DNA from: UBA11524 sp964464815
Lineage (GTDB): Bacteria; Bacillota; Clostridia; Christensenellales; Aristaeellaceae
Length of the DNA stretch: 64,000 nucleotides
Assembly: GCA_964464815.1 (NCBI GenBank)
Contig: CAYXHF010000008.1
Location: 3,736 to 67,735 of the forward strand
Reading direction: 5' to 3'
Below the pieces are notes generated by a model. It did not search any database. It was not told the DNA's origin and saw nothing but the letters and a program-made list of their open reading frames with translations. Made by a program: the position numbers and the translations under genes. Shown here piece after piece: positions 17,112 through 26,947 of this stretch (its first letter is position 1; each line of letters opens with the position of its first letter).

Positions 17112-19718
17112 TTATAGCTTCCTGGCCTTTTCGCGCAATAGGAATAGCTTGTTGATGGCATCCATCGGTGTCAGCGCCATCACGTCAATGGTCTGTAGCT
17201 CGTTGATGATTTCCGTCTGGCGATAGTCAAACAGATTCACCTGCTCATCCGCGCGTTTGGGTTCGTCGGAGAGGATGTTCTGACCAATGCCGTGCTGGTT
17301 GATGTCGCTGACCTCCAGGCGCGCCTGAATCTCATGCGCACGCACCAGCACCGGATGTGGCACACCCGCCAGACGCGCCACATGGATGCCGAAGGACTTG
17401 TCCGCGCCACCGCGAATGATTTTGCGCAGGAAAATGACGTCCTCGCCGTGCTCCTTGACGGAGATGCAGTAGTTCTGCACGCCCTCGATGTGGCCTTCCA
17501 GCTCAGACAGCTCATGATAATGCGTCGCAAACAGCGTTTTCGCGCCCGACTTTTTCTTGTCGCAGAGGTATTCCACCACCGCCCAGGCAATCGCCAGACC
17601 GTCAAATGTGCTTGTGCCGCGGCCAATTTCGTCCAGAATCACCAGCGACTTCGCCGTGGCGTTGCGCAGGATGTAGGCCGTTTCGCTCATTTCCACCATG
17701 AAGGTCGATTGACCGCTGGCCAGGTCATCCGATGCGCCCACGCGCGTGAAAATGCGATCCGTCACCGGAATTTTCGCCTCTCGCGCCGGAACGAACGAGC
17801 CGATATGCGCCATCAGCGTAATCAGCGCCACCTGACGCATGTAGGTGCTCTTACCGGCCATGTTCGGGCCGGTGATGATGCACATGCGGCAGTCATCCGC
17901 ATTCATGTGCGTATCGTTGGGCACGAAGCCACCTTCGCTCATCGTCTGCTCAACCACCGGATGGCGGCCTTCCACGATTTCCAGCGTACCGTCCTGCGTC
18001 ATTTCCGGACGGATGTAGTGGTATTCAATGGCACTCTTTGCCAGAGACAGCAGGGCGTCCAGCGTCTTGAGCGCCATGGCCGTCTTCTGGATGCGCACAA
18101 TCTCCTCCGCGATGCGTTCGCGCACCTCGGTGAACAGCTGCAATTCCAGACGTGTGGACTGCTCCTGCGCGCCGACAATCTTCTGCTCAATTTCCTTCAG
18201 CTCCGACGTCATGTAGCGTTCGCAGTTCGCCAGCGTCTGCTTGCGGATGTAGCGCGCCGGAACCATCTCATAATACGACTTGCTGACTTCAATATAATAG
18301 CCAAACACGCGGTTATACTGAATGCGCAAATTGCGGATGCCGGTTTCCTCGCGTTCCTTCTGCTCCAATTCCAGAATCCATTGCTTGCCGCTGGTGGAGG
18401 CCGCGCGATACTCATCGAGCATCTGCGAATACCCATCGCGGATGATGCCACCCTCGGTAATCAGAATCGGCGCATCGGGATGAATGGCCCGCGTCAGCAG
18501 CTCCGTCAATTCCGGCAGCATGTCCAGCGAATCGCGAACCTCCTGCACAGCCTGACTTTGCGCACCCTTGAGCAAATCGCGGATTTTCGGCACCTTTTGC
18601 AGCGATGCACACAGCGACAGACAGTCGCGGGCATTCATGGACTTGTACGCCACCTTGGACAGCAAGCGTTCGATGTCGTACACGCCCTGCAATTCCTCCG
18701 ATAGCGTCATCGTCAGGACATGCTCCTGTGCGAATTCGCCCACCGCATCCAGACGCCGGGAAATCTTCTGCTCATCCACCAGCGGCTGTTCAATCCACGT
18801 GCGCAGCAGGCGGCCGCCCATGGCGGTGCTGGTTTTGTCCAGCAGCCAGAGCAGACTGCCCTTCCGGCTACGGCCACGGATGGATTCGGTCAATTCCAGA
18901 TTCCGGCGCGTATTGCGATCCAGCAGCATCGTTTCGTTGCCCTGATAAATGCGCAGGGTCGTCATATGCTCCAACGCGTTTTTCTGCGTCTCCGACAGAT
19001 AGCGCATCAGCGCCCCTGCGGCGCACGCACCGGCCTTGTACTCATCGCTCAGTCCCAGCGGGGAAAGGTCATTGAGCGCAAAATGCTTGCACAGCGCCTC
19101 CGTCGCATTGGCCATCTGGAACCATGCCGACGGCTGCTCAGAGGCATTGGGCATCTCCCGATGCATGCACGCACGCAGCTTCACCTGATCGTTGCAGATG
19201 ATTTCCATGGGTGAAATGCGTGCTGTCTCATCCAGCAGGGTGTTTTCCGGCTGCACAATTTCATGCACATAGAATTCGCCCGTGGAGACATCCGCAAAGG
19301 CCAGCCCTGCGCGATCCGCCACAAAGCAGATGCTCAGCAGGAAGTTGTTTGCCTTTTCATCCAGCATGCTCTGCTCAATGACCGTGCCGGGCGTAATGAT
19401 GCGCGTGACAGCACGCTTGACAAGCCCCTTGGCCAGCGCGGGATCCTCCACCTGCTCGCAGATGGCGACCTTGTAGCCGCGCTCAATCAGCTTCTCCACA
19501 TAGGTATCCACCGCATGATACGGTACGCCGCACATCGGCGCTCTCTCCGACAGACCGCAGTCCTTCCCTGTCAGCGTCAGCTCCAATTCACGTGAAGCTG
19601 TTTTCGCATCGTCGAAGAACATCTCGTAAAAGTCACCCAAGCGGAAGAAAAGGATACAGTCCTTATATTCTGCCTTTGTGTCGAGGTATTGCTGCATCAT
19701 CGGCGTGACGCTCGCCAT
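17112..19718 (-). CDS. mutS: DNA mismatch repair protein MutS
   Basis: An 868-residue mismatch sensor. The N-terminal mismatch-binding domain has LFFRLGDFYEMFFDDA (the Phe-x-Glu that stacks on mismatches). The ATPase carries TGPNMAGKSTYMRQ (Walker A), VILDEIGRGTSTFDGLAIAW (Walker B) and FATHYHEL. ATG 19718 begins MASVTPMMQQY; the ribosome binding site is weak (GGGGA), and the frame to 19802 has no family similarity. It is upstream of mutL in the same operon. Confidence 0.95.
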   Translation of the reverse strand: MASVTPMMQQYLDTKAEYKDCILFFRLGDFYEMFFDDAKTASRELELTLTGKDCGLSERAPMCGVPYHAVDTYVEKLIERGYKVAICEQVEDPALAKGLVKRAVTRIITPGTVIEQSMLDEKANNFLLSICFVADRAGLAFADVSTGEFYVHEIVQPENTLLDETARISPMEIICNDQVKLRACMHREMPNASEQPSAWFQMANATEALCKHFALNDLSPLGLSDEYKAGACAAGALMRYLSETQKNALEHMTTLRIYQGNETMLLDRNTRRNLELTESIRGRSRKGSLLWLLDKTSTAMGGRLLRTWIEQPLVDEQKISRRLDAVGEFAQEHVLTMTLSEELQGVYDIERLLSKVAYKSMNARDCLSLCASLQKVPKIRDLLKGAQSQAVQEVRDSLDMLPELTELLTRAIHPDAPILITEGGIIRDGYSQMLDEYRAASTSGKQWILELEQKEREETGIRNLRIQYNRVFGYYIEVSKSYYEMVPARYIRKQTLANCERYMTSELKEIEQKIVGAQEQSTRLELQLFTEVRERIAEEIVRIQKTAMALKTLDALLSLAKSAIEYHYIRPEMTQDGTLEIVEGRHPVVEQTMSEGGFVPNDTHMNADDCRMCIITGPNMAGKSTYMRQVALITLMAHIGSFVPAREAKIPVTDRIFTRVGASDDLASGQSTFMVEMSETAYILRNATAKSLVILDEIGRGTSTFDGLAIAWAVVEYLCDKKKSGAKTLFATHYHELSELEGHIEGVQNYCISVKEHGEDVIFLRKIIRGGADKSFGIHVARLAGVPHPVLVRAHEIQARLEVSDINQHGIGQNILSDEPKRADEQVNLFDYRQTEIINELQTIDVMALTPMDAINKLFLLREKARKL

Positions 19719-19789
19719 TGTGTGTTCCCCGCTTTCGTCTGATTTTTCTGCCCGCTTTATGTGGGCAGAAAGCGTGATTTCTGTTGATA

Positions 19790-20206
19790 TTAGTGGCTGC
19801 ACCCACCGCAGCTGGCGCAGTTGCCCGTGCAGCCGCCGGATGCGTTGCCGCCCGCTTCGTCTTCCGTTTCGCCTGTTACGACCAGACGGAGGATGCGGTT
19901 GACATTGTCCATCATGTCCTGATACTTCTGCTGTGCCTGACGCATTTCATGAATCAGGGGGCATGCTTCCATCTGCTTCTGCACGTCCTCCAGCTCCTGT
20001 GCGGCATTGGCCAGCTCCTGCGGATCGACATCGGCCGAGCGCAGGCTCTTTTCCACCTCGCCACGCTTTTCCATGTAGGCGGCAATGGCCTTGGTGGCCT
20101 CCTCGTCCGTGGTGACCTGCTCTTCCAGGGTATGCATATGCTGATACACGTCGCTGTTCAGGATGGCCTCAGCCAGTGCCTGTGCGCGCTTCATAACTTC
20201 CTGCAT
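19790..20206 (-). CDS. YlbF/RicF-family protein with Cys-rich C-terminal tail
   Basis: A 138-residue helical protein of the YlbF/YmcA family (SDVYQHMHTLEEQVTTDEEA, IHEMRQAQQKYQDMMDNVNRI). In Bacillus, RicF works with RicA and RicT to control mRNA processing, competence and sporulation. The last 16 residues hold four Cys and a His (GCTGNCASCGGCSH), a likely metal or Fe-S site. RicT is encoded at 38703-40130; no RicA was seen. It sits between miaB and mutS in the same orientation. Confidence 0.82.
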   Translation of the reverse strand: MQEVMKRAQALAEAILNSDVYQHMHTLEEQVTTDEEATKAIAAYMEKRGEVEKSLRSADVDPQELANAAQELEDVQKQMEACPLIHEMRQAQQKYQDMMDNVNRILRLVVTGETEDEAGGNASGGCTGNCASCGGCSH

Positions 20207-20231
20207 GTTGCTTGTTCCTTTCCGGGAGCGC

Positions 20232-21632
20232 TTACAGGCGTTCCCCCGTGAGCGTATTATTCTTCATGCCGACAATCTTTACGCGGACAATTTCGCCCAC
20301 GTCCGCCTGTGTACCCGGGAAGGTCACAGACAGGCCGTGCATGCCGTGGCCGGAAACCGCCTCATCGCTGCGACGGCTCAGTCCTTCCACCAGCACCTCT
20401 TCCTCCATACCGATGAAGCGCTCCATCGCCTTCTTCTGGCACTCCTCCTGCACACGGAGCAATTCCTGAATGCGGCGCGAGGAGACCTCCTCCGGCACCT
20501 GATCAGGCATTTTGGCCGCGCCAGTACCCGTTCTGGGCGAATAGATGAAGGTGAACGCGGAGTCATAGCCGACCTCGCGCACCAAAGACAGCGTATCCTG
20601 GAACTGCTCTTCCGTTTCACCAGGGAAGCCGACAATGATGTCCGTCGTCAAGCCAATGCCCGGCACGGCCTCACGCAGGCGCTGCACGCGGTTCAGATAC
20701 TGCTCCCGGTCATAGTGGCGGTTCATCCGGCGCAGGATTTCGCTGTTGCCATGCTGCACCGGCAGATGGAACTGCGGCAGGATGTGCTTGGAATGCGCCA
20801 TTACGTCAATCAGCTCATCCGACAAATCCTTGGGATGGCTGGTCATGAAGCGAATGCGCGGAATATCCAGCGCATCCAATTCACGCAGCAGCTGGGCAAA
20901 GGTCACCGGCTGCTCCAGCGACTTGCCGTAGCTGTTGACATTTTGTCCCAGCAGCATGATTTCCTTCACACCGCTGTCGCGCAGCTCCCTGGCCTCCTGC
21001 AAAATGGCGCTCATTTCGCGCGAACGCTCCCGGCCGCGCACATACGGCACGATGCAGTACGTGCAGAAATTGTCGCACCCGTACATAATGGTGATGTAGG
21101 CCGCATCGTGGCGCAGACGCTGCACCGGCAGACCCTCGACAATCGTGTTTTTCTCCTCAATTTCCAGCACCGTCTGGTCGCGCTGCATCGCCTGATACAG
21201 CAATTCCGGCAGACGGTAGAGGTTGGCCGTACCAAATGCCAGATCGACAAAGCGATACTGCTTGAGGATTTTTTCGGCCATGCCCGGCTGTTGAATCATG
21301 CATCCGCACACGCCAATCATCAGGCGCGGATTCTTCTTGCGCACTTCCTTGAGCCACGTCACGTTGCCCAGCGCACGGCGCTCGGCATTATCGCGCACGC
21401 AGCAGGTGTTGAACAGCACAAAGTCCGCCGATTCGCGGTCCTCGGCTTCTTCCATGCCCATTTCGCGCAGCATGCCGGAGAGGATTTCGCTGTCATGCGC
21501 GTTCATCTGGCAACCATACGTCACCACGTGATACGTTTTGGGAGCATTGGGCAGCGCCCGAATCTGGCGAATAAACTGCTTCTGCTCCTCCAGCTGTTCC
21601 TGTGTAATAATGACAGGCTTTCTGTCAGCCAT
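20232..21632 (-). CDS. miaB: tRNA-2-methylthio-N6-dimethylallyladenosine synthase
   Basis: Radical SAM methylthiotransferase acting on the MiaA product at A37. 466 residues. The N-terminal domain has the three Cys of the auxiliary cluster (VTYGCQMN, FNTCCVR, GVCGCM). The SAM cluster is GCDNFCTYCIVPYVRGRERSR, and a TRAM domain is at the C-terminus (EEEVLVEGLSRRSDE). ATG 21632 follows AGGAGG. The usual HLPVQSGS segment reads HLPVQHGN. Its start overlaps the preceding RNase gene by 8 nt. Confidence 0.94.
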   Translation of the reverse strand: MADRKPVIITQEQLEEQKQFIRQIRALPNAPKTYHVVTYGCQMNAHDSEILSGMLREMGMEEAEDRESADFVLFNTCCVRDNAERRALGNVTWLKEVRKKNPRLMIGVCGCMIQQPGMAEKILKQYRFVDLAFGTANLYRLPELLYQAMQRDQTVLEIEEKNTIVEGLPVQRLRHDAAYITIMYGCDNFCTYCIVPYVRGRERSREMSAILQEARELRDSGVKEIMLLGQNVNSYGKSLEQPVTFAQLLRELDALDIPRIRFMTSHPKDLSDELIDVMAHSKHILPQFHLPVQHGNSEILRRMNRHYDREQYLNRVQRLREAVPGIGLTTDIIVGFPGETEEQFQDTLSLVREVGYDSAFTFIYSPRTGTGAAKMPDQVPEEVSSRRIQELLRVQEECQKKAMERFIGMEEEVLVEGLSRRSDEAVSGHGMHGLSVTFPGTQADVGEIVRVKIVGMKNNTLTGERL

Positions 21633-22758
21633 GGGATTCCTCCTGTTTTGCAAGCATTTCCTTCAGGGGCGGCCGGGAGCGCTTGCGCGTCATTTCCACC
21701 AGCCCCAGGGACGTAAAGCCATGAATCACCGTCTTCACACGGTCGGACGCAAATGCTGCCTCCAGCGCGTCCAGCACCGCCTGATGATGCTCCTGGCCCT
21801 TCATGTCAATCATGTCGATAATGATAATCCCGCTGAGGTTGCGCAAACGCACCTGACGGGCAATTTCGCCACAGGCCTCCAGATTCAGTTGCAGGATGGT
21901 ATCCTCCAGCTGCTTTTTGCCGGTGAACTTGGCAGTGTTGACGTCAATGACCGTCATCGCCTCGCACGGGTCAATGACAAGCGACCCGCCGCTGTTGAGC
22001 CAGACGTGGCGCTCCTGTGCCTTTTTCAGCTGCTGGCCGATTTTGAAGACGGTCAGCAGGTCATTTTCAACCACCTGCACCGGCGCTATGCCGGATAGCT
22101 TTTCCGCTACCGCAGCATCGTCGGTCACAATCTGGTCAATGCCACGCGGCCGGTAATCATCCAGCACAGCATCCAGCGTCGTGCGCACCTGCGACAAAAC
22201 AGAAGGCACATGCGCCGTGGGTGCCTGATGGCGAATTGCCTCCCAGCGGGCAAAGAGCGTCTCCGCCTCGTCGCGCAGGGCTTGCTCCGATGCCGTTTCT
22301 GCCGCCGTGCGCAGCACCATGCCAAAGCGTCCCTGCGCGATTTCCTCACCCAGTGCCTTTTTTTCGCGGCGCACGCTTTCCTCCCTGATTTTGGAGGAGA
22401 CGGAAATCATCCGGTTCATCGGCATCAGCAGCATATATTCGCCGCACAGCGATATGTCCCGCGTCAGGTACGCACCCTTAACGCCCTGTGCTTCCTTGCG
22501 AATCTGCACAATGACCGCATCGCCCGTTTTGGGATACGGCAGTCCTGTGTTCTTTTCTTCCAGCGGCAAAAAGCCGTTTTTCTCCTGCCCGATGGCAACA
22601 AATGCCGCCTTCATACCGGGCACAATGCGCTCCACACGGCCCAGCAGGATGGTTTCGGCACTGCTTTCCTCCTGCGGGAAGAAAACCTCCGTGAGCCGCT
22701 CCTCCTCGATAATGCCAATGAGCGGCTTTTCGCCCTGATGAATCAGCAGCTTTCTCAT
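21625..22758 (-). CDS. rng: ribonuclease E/G family protein
   Basis: A 377-residue Rng-like endoribonuclease or RNA-binding protein. An S1-like N-terminal region (ILLGRVERIVPGMKAAFVAIG) precedes the catalytic domain with the metal-binding Asp motifs MTVIDVNTAKF and IIIIDMIDM. It ends at GLVEMTRKRSRPPL with a short tail; the zinc-link CPxC of RNase E is absent, as is common in clostridial Rng. It overlaps its upstream neighbour by 4 nt and miaB by 8 nt, so it is tightly coupled. Confidence 0.86.
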   Translation of the reverse strand: MRKLLIHQGEKPLIGIIEEERLTEVFFPQEESSAETILLGRVERIVPGMKAAFVAIGQEKNGFLPLEEKNTGLPYPKTGDAVIVQIRKEAQGVKGAYLTRDISLCGEYMLLMPMNRMISVSSKIREESVRREKKALGEEIAQGRFGMVLRTAAETASEQALRDEAETLFARWEAIRHQAPTAHVPSVLSQVRTTLDAVLDDYRPRGIDQIVTDDAAVAEKLSGIAPVQVVENDLLTVFKIGQQLKKAQERHVWLNSGGSLVIDPCEAMTVIDVNTAKFTGKKQLEDTILQLNLEACGEIARQVRLRNLSGIIIIDMIDMKGQEHHQAVLDALEAAFASDRVKTVIHGFTSLGLVEMTRKRSRPPLKEMLAKQEESHG

Positions 22759-23423
22759 AGCAGCTCCAGGGGCGCAAGCTCCCCGTTTTCATCGCGGCCC
22801 AGCAGGGCATTGCGAATCACCAGCGCTTCGGGCGCATTCTCCATGCCTGCGAACTGGCTCAGCGCCGTCAGCAGCATATCCGGCTTGCACGCCAGCGTAT
22901 CCGTCAGCGTCACCACCGCGTGCAGGGCGTTGTTTTCGCCCGTGAGCGACATCATCAGCGGCCGGATGTCTGTTTCCTTCATGCCGGACTTGGTGCGGCG
23001 CATGGCCAGAATGCTCTCCTGCTCCAGGAAGGCCGGAATGGCTGCAATCATCTTGTCCGCAGCCGCCTGATCGGCAATTTCCAGCGTGTAGTCAGCCGCC
23101 TGTACCTGCGCCATCAGCGCCGGATGACGGTCATCCAGCACACGCGCGAAGGACAGCTGCATATCCGGCGGCAGGGCGCGGTTCATCTTCTGCACGAACT
23201 CCTCCGGCGTCACTTCCTGCGCCATCGTCACGTCCAGAATTTCCTTCTTGCCCGCCGCACCCGTAGACAGCGCAGAAGCAAAGGTCAGCAAAATATGGGG
23301 ATTAAAGCCCTTGGAGTAGCTCACCGGCAGTCCCGAGCGGCGCAGTGCACGCATCATCGCGCGCTGAATGTCCAGATGCCCGATGTGGCGCAGGCGCACA
23401 CCCTTTTCAAACACAGCCATCAT
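22755..23423 (-). CDS. TIGR03936-type radical-SAM-associated protein (DUF2344)
   Basis: A 222-residue partner that regularly follows the TIGR03960 radical SAM gene in Clostridia. The family opening is clear: AVFEKGVRLRHIGHLDIQRAMMRALRRSGLP with YSKGFNPH. ATG 23423 overlaps the preceding stop as ATGA. Function unknown; the conserved gene order with an RNase G and a radical SAM protein suggests a role in RNA or ribosome maturation, which is inference only. Confidence 0.85.
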   Translation of the reverse strand: MMAVFEKGVRLRHIGHLDIQRAMMRALRRSGLPVSYSKGFNPHILLTFASALSTGAAGKKEILDVTMAQEVTPEEFVQKMNRALPPDMQLSFARVLDDRHPALMAQVQAADYTLEIADQAAADKMIAAIPAFLEQESILAMRRTKSGMKETDIRPLMMSLTGENNALHAVVTLTDTLACKPDMLLTALSQFAGMENAPEALVIRNALLGRDENGELAPLELL

Positions 23424-25273
23424 CCGCAAAACTGGCACACCCCCTTGAAGCGCTGCAAGCCGCAGCCATTACAGCCCTTGCGGCAGTCCTTGGTCGTCTG
23501 GGCGCGTTCAGCCTTTTCCTTTTCACGCCACAGGAATTCCTTCGTCACGCCGCAGTCAATCACATCCCAGGGCATGATTTCGTCCTTCTCGCGGCGACGG
23601 AAGGCGTAGAATGCCGGGTCAACACCGGTTTCCGCAAAGGCTTCCCGCCACATGTCGTACTTGAACAGCTCCGTCCAGCCATCCAGCATGCAGCCCTTCT
23701 GATAGGCACGCAGCAGCACCTTGCCCATCCGGCGGTCGCCACGGGCAAAGCATGCCTCCAGATAGCTCAGATCGGATTCGTGATAGTTGAAGGTCACACC
23801 CTTGAGGCGCAGCACCTCGCGCAGGTGGCTCTGCTTTTCGCGCACAGTCTCCTGCGTGTCCTGCGGCTCCCACTGGAAGGGCGTGAAGGGCTTGGGCACA
23901 AACACCGACGCACTGCACACCACGCGCAGGCCCTTTGCACGCTGTCCCTTGGGCACAGCAAAGTAGGCATCCACAACCTTCTTCGCCAGATCTGCAATGC
24001 CGTCCAGATCCTCGGTCGTCTCCGTCGGCAGACCCATCATGAAGTAGAGCTTCACGCTGCTCCAGCCGCCCTGGAAGGCGTCCGTCACCTTGCTGATCAG
24101 GTCTTCCTCCGTCACGCCCTTGTTGATGACGTCACGCAGGCGCTGCGTGCCCGCTTCGGGCGCAAAGGTCAGGCTGGTCTTCTTTTCCTTCTGCGTGGCT
24201 TCCAGCGATTCCTTCAAAACGCTGTCCAGACGCAGCGACGGCAGCGAAATCGACACGTGCTTCTCGTCCAGACGGCGAATCAGCTCACGAATCAGCTCCG
24301 CCAGACATGTGTAGTCACCAGAGGACAGGCTGGACAGGCTGATTTCCTCATAGCCCGTGGCCGTTTCCAGCTTCTGCGCCAGCTCAACCAGACGCTCCAG
24401 ACTGCGTTCGCGCACCGGGCGATAGAGCATGCCCGCCTGGCAGAAGCGGCAGCCACGCGTGCAGCCACGCATGATTTCCAGCATGATGCGGTCATGGATG
24501 ATTTCCATGTACGGCACAGGAATCTCCGTGGGATAGAAGGCCGTATCCAAATCCGGGATGATGGCCTTCAGGACCTTCTGGGGTGCTTCGGGACAATTGG
24601 GCTTCATTTCCGCAATCGTGCCATCCTCGTTGTAGCGCACGTCGTAGAGCGACGGCACATACACGCCGCGCACCGCGCACAGGCGCTTCAGGATGGTTTC
24701 GCGGCTTGCACCCTCCGCACGGCCCTGCATGATTACGCGGTTCAGTTCCAGAATCTGCTCCTCACCGTCACCGACCATGAAGGCGTCAATAAAGTCCGCC
24801 AAGGGTTCGGGATTGAAGGCGCACGGGCCACCGGCGACGACAAACGGCGCGTCCTCCGGGCGATCCTCACGCAGAATCGGAATGCCGCCCAATTCCAGCA
24901 TGGCCAGAATGTTGGAATAGCTCATTTCGTATTGCAGGGTAAAGCCAACCACGTCAAAGGCCGACAAGGGGCTGCGGCTTTCCAGCGTGAACAGCGGCAC
25001 GTTTTCTTCCTTGAGCAGGTCAATCATGTCCGTCCAAGGCATGAACGCGCGCTCACAGAGCATATCCGGCTGCTGGTTCATGGCCGCGTACAAAATCTTC
25101 ATGCCCAGATGGGACATGCCCACCTCGTATGTATCCGGGAAGCAGAAAGCGAAATGCAGCTTGGCGCTGTCCCAGTCCTTGAGCTGTGTATTCATTTCGC
25201 CACCCGTATAGCGGGACGGCTTTTGCACCTTGTCCAGCATCGCGGCGATGGCGTTGCGATTGTTTTCAGGCAT
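23420..25273 (-). CDS. TIGR03960-family B12-binding-like radical SAM protein
   Basis: About 617 residues. The N-terminal part resembles a cobalamin-binding fold (FPDTYEVGMSHLGMKILY); the radical SAM core has EIMRGCTRGCRFCQAGM. The C-terminus carries another Cys-rich stretch (GCNGCGLQRFKGVCQFCG). ATG 25273 is 12 nt from AAGGAGGT; the TTG immediately before it is an alternative start. It is first in a long minus-strand operon driven by 25326-25353. Substrate unknown. Confidence 0.86.
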   Translation of the reverse strand: MPENNRNAIAAMLDKVQKPSRYTGGEMNTQLKDWDSAKLHFAFCFPDTYEVGMSHLGMKILYAAMNQQPDMLCERAFMPWTDMIDLLKEENVPLFTLESRSPLSAFDVVGFTLQYEMSYSNILAMLELGGIPILREDRPEDAPFVVAGGPCAFNPEPLADFIDAFMVGDGEEQILELNRVIMQGRAEGASRETILKRLCAVRGVYVPSLYDVRYNEDGTIAEMKPNCPEAPQKVLKAIIPDLDTAFYPTEIPVPYMEIIHDRIMLEIMRGCTRGCRFCQAGMLYRPVRERSLERLVELAQKLETATGYEEISLSSLSSGDYTCLAELIRELIRRLDEKHVSISLPSLRLDSVLKESLEATQKEKKTSLTFAPEAGTQRLRDVINKGVTEEDLISKVTDAFQGGWSSVKLYFMMGLPTETTEDLDGIADLAKKVVDAYFAVPKGQRAKGLRVVCSASVFVPKPFTPFQWEPQDTQETVREKQSHLREVLRLKGVTFNYHESDLSYLEACFARGDRRMGKVLLRAYQKGCMLDGWTELFKYDMWREAFAETGVDPAFYAFRRREKDEIMPWDVIDCGVTKEFLWREKEKAERAQTTKDCRKGCNGCGLQRFKGVCQFCG

Positions 25274-25325
25274 CAAAATCAGGCTACCTCCTTTGAGTTC
25301 GCACCGAAAGGTCATTTTGGCGCTC

Positions 25326-25353
25326 ATTATAATGTACCATTTTTCGCGGTCAA
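25326..25353 (-). promoter_or_regulatory. sigma-A promoter of the TIGR03960-rng-miaB-mutSL run
   Basis: Minus strand: TTGACC (25353-25348), 16-bp spacer, TATAAT (25331-25326). TTGACC is directly repeated upstream. It is the only strong promoter seen before a co-directional series reaching ynbB. Confidence 0.7.
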
Positions 25354-25414
25354 GGTCAACTGTTTCGCGCAGGAAAATTTCATCTGCAAGGGCGTGCTTC
25401 TCCTTTTCCGCAGC

Positions 25415-25453
25415 AAAAAAGCAGCCAACATGCGTTTTTCGCATCCTGACTGC
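25415..25453 (-). terminator. terminator of the 26947-25464 gene pair
   Basis: GCAGCCAACATGCG (25421-25434) pairs with CGCATCCTGACTGC (25440-25453) with few mismatches. On the minus strand a run of six T follows. Confidence 0.7.
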
Positions 25454-25463
25454 CCAATTTCCG

Positions 25464-26330
25464 TTACTGTTTCCGTTTTCGTCCCAGCGTCAGCAGCAGG
25501 CCGTAGCCTACCACGCCCACAATCAGCAGGCCACCGGCGAAGATGACGCCCGTCAGCGCGCCCGTGCTGACGCCTTCTTCCTGCACAGCAATGCCACCTG
25601 ACGTGCCTGTCAGCAGGGCACTGGCGACGGCCCTGCTCAGCGGCGCAATGCCCTGCTGTAAGCGCTCCGCTTCGGTCGCCTCCGCACCGTAGAGCAGGCG
25701 CACCTGCTCCGTCATGCTTTGGGACAGATATACGTCGCGCACCATCGTCGGAGCATCCTCATCCAGCGCCCGCTTGATGGATAGCACGAATTGGCGCAGG
25801 AATTCCTCATCCTCCGTTCCCTTTCGAGCCATCAGGCGCACCTTCACGCCCTTTTCACCCATGACAAGCGCATCATATTCGCCCGCATCACTGACCGTAT
25901 CCATCAAGACGACCATTGCGATTTCTGCCGGCGCATCCCCTGCTGTCACCAGCGCCGTTCCTGCTTGCGCCAGCGTTTGTTGCAGCTGCTGGACGATGCT
26001 ATCTCGCGCCGGTGCGCCACTTTCCAGCGATAGCGTGCGCACAGCCGCCATCACCGATACAGCCTCGTCACCGCTTTGCATCGGCAGCTCGGGCAGCGTC
26101 ACCATCCCTTGCGCATGTAGCACCGCTTCTCCTTCGCGCACCGCCGCCACGCTGTAGGCGCGGTTGTCTGCCGTGATGTACGTATCGCCTACCTGCGGCA
26201 CAATGTCCAGCGTCGCCATGTATATGCCCTGCTCATCCACCAAACGGTAGGCTTCTTCACGCTCCTGCGCCAGCGCTGAGCCTGTCAATAGCAAGAGCAA
26301 TACCAGTAGCAAATTCACCAGACGCTTCAT
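25464..26330 (-). CDS. secreted or membrane-anchored protein of unknown function
   Basis: A 288-residue protein with a clear signal peptide (MKRLVNLLLVLLLLLTGSALAQE), an extracytoplasmic region of about 220 residues and a C-terminal membrane segment (VIFAGGLLIVGVVGYGLLLTLG) followed by RKRKQ. That is type-I topology. ATG 26330 overlaps the upstream gene as ATGA and has GGGAGG before it; the much longer open frame to 26972 is a shadow. No enzyme motif recognised. Confidence 0.7.
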   Translation of the reverse strand: MKRLVNLLLVLLLLLTGSALAQEREEAYRLVDEQGIYMATLDIVPQVGDTYITADNRAYSVAAVREGEAVLHAQGMVTLPELPMQSGDEAVSVMAAVRTLSLESGAPARDSIVQQLQQTLAQAGTALVTAGDAPAEIAMVVLMDTVSDAGEYDALVMGEKGVKVRLMARKGTEDEEFLRQFVLSIKRALDEDAPTMVRDVYLSQSMTEQVRLLYGAEATEAERLQQGIAPLSRAVASALLTGTSGGIAVQEEGVSTGALTGVIFAGGLLIVGVVGYGLLLTLGRKRKQ

Positions 26331-26947
26331 CCCTGTTCGCCTCCCTTCGCGTGCGGTACAAGCAGCACCGCCGCCGTCCAGCGTGCGCCCTCCGACACAG
26401 CGGCCGCCGTCACGACCGATAGCGCCGTGGCATCTGTCCAGTGCATCGCGCCCGTCCAGCCGCACAGCCAGCTCACGCCCTGCACCAGGAGCATGCTCAT
26501 CATCGCGCAGAGCAGCATACCGCGCCGACTGCCACCAAGTACGACGCTCACCGCGCCTGTTACCAGCGCACACGCCAGTGCCGTATCCGCTGTCTTTTCC
26601 GCCACCAGCAGCATCCACACGCCCAGTGCCGCGGCAATCAGACTGCCCGGCAGGAACAGCCAGCCAGCCTCGTGCCTGCGCCACATTTCCCGCAGCAGCA
26701 GCAGCGTCGCCGCCAGCGTCACGGCCAATCCCAAAGCATTCACGCGCCCTGTTCCCAATCGCACCTCCGGCAGCAATAGTGCCAGCAGCATCCCTGCCAT
26801 CCAGCCGCCAATGGCCCTGCGCGACAGATGCATACGCTCCGCCGCCGTGTCCAGTAGCCCTGTTAAGAGCAGCACCAGCCCAATGGTCATCAGTAGCATC
26901 CCGACCGTCATGATTATTCCTCCTGCATCCATGATTGCTTTTAGCAT
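26327..26947 (-). CDS. polytopic membrane protein of unknown function
   Basis: A 206-residue protein with about six hydrophobic helices and short loops, starting MLKAIMDAGGIIMTVGMLLM. ATG 26947 is chosen because AAGGA lies 6 nt upstream; earlier ATGs at 26953 and 26968 are less well placed. It is translationally coupled to the signal-peptide protein downstream, so the two probably act together in the envelope. Family not recognised. Confidence 0.65.
   Translation of the reverse strand: MLKAIMDAGGIIMTVGMLLMTIGLVLLLTGLLDTAAERMHLSRRAIGGWMAGMLLALLLPEVRLGTGRVNALGLAVTLAATLLLLREMWRRHEAGWLFLPGSLIAAALGVWMLLVAEKTADTALACALVTGAVSVVLGGSRRGMLLCAMMSMLLVQGVSWLCGWTGAMHWTDATALSVVTAAAVSEGARWTAAVLLVPHAKGGEQG

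Noticed and set aside
23345..25546. 733-residue open frame on the plus strand
   Set aside because: Exact antisense of the TIGR03960 radical SAM gene; composition is typical of a shadow frame in GC-rich DNA.
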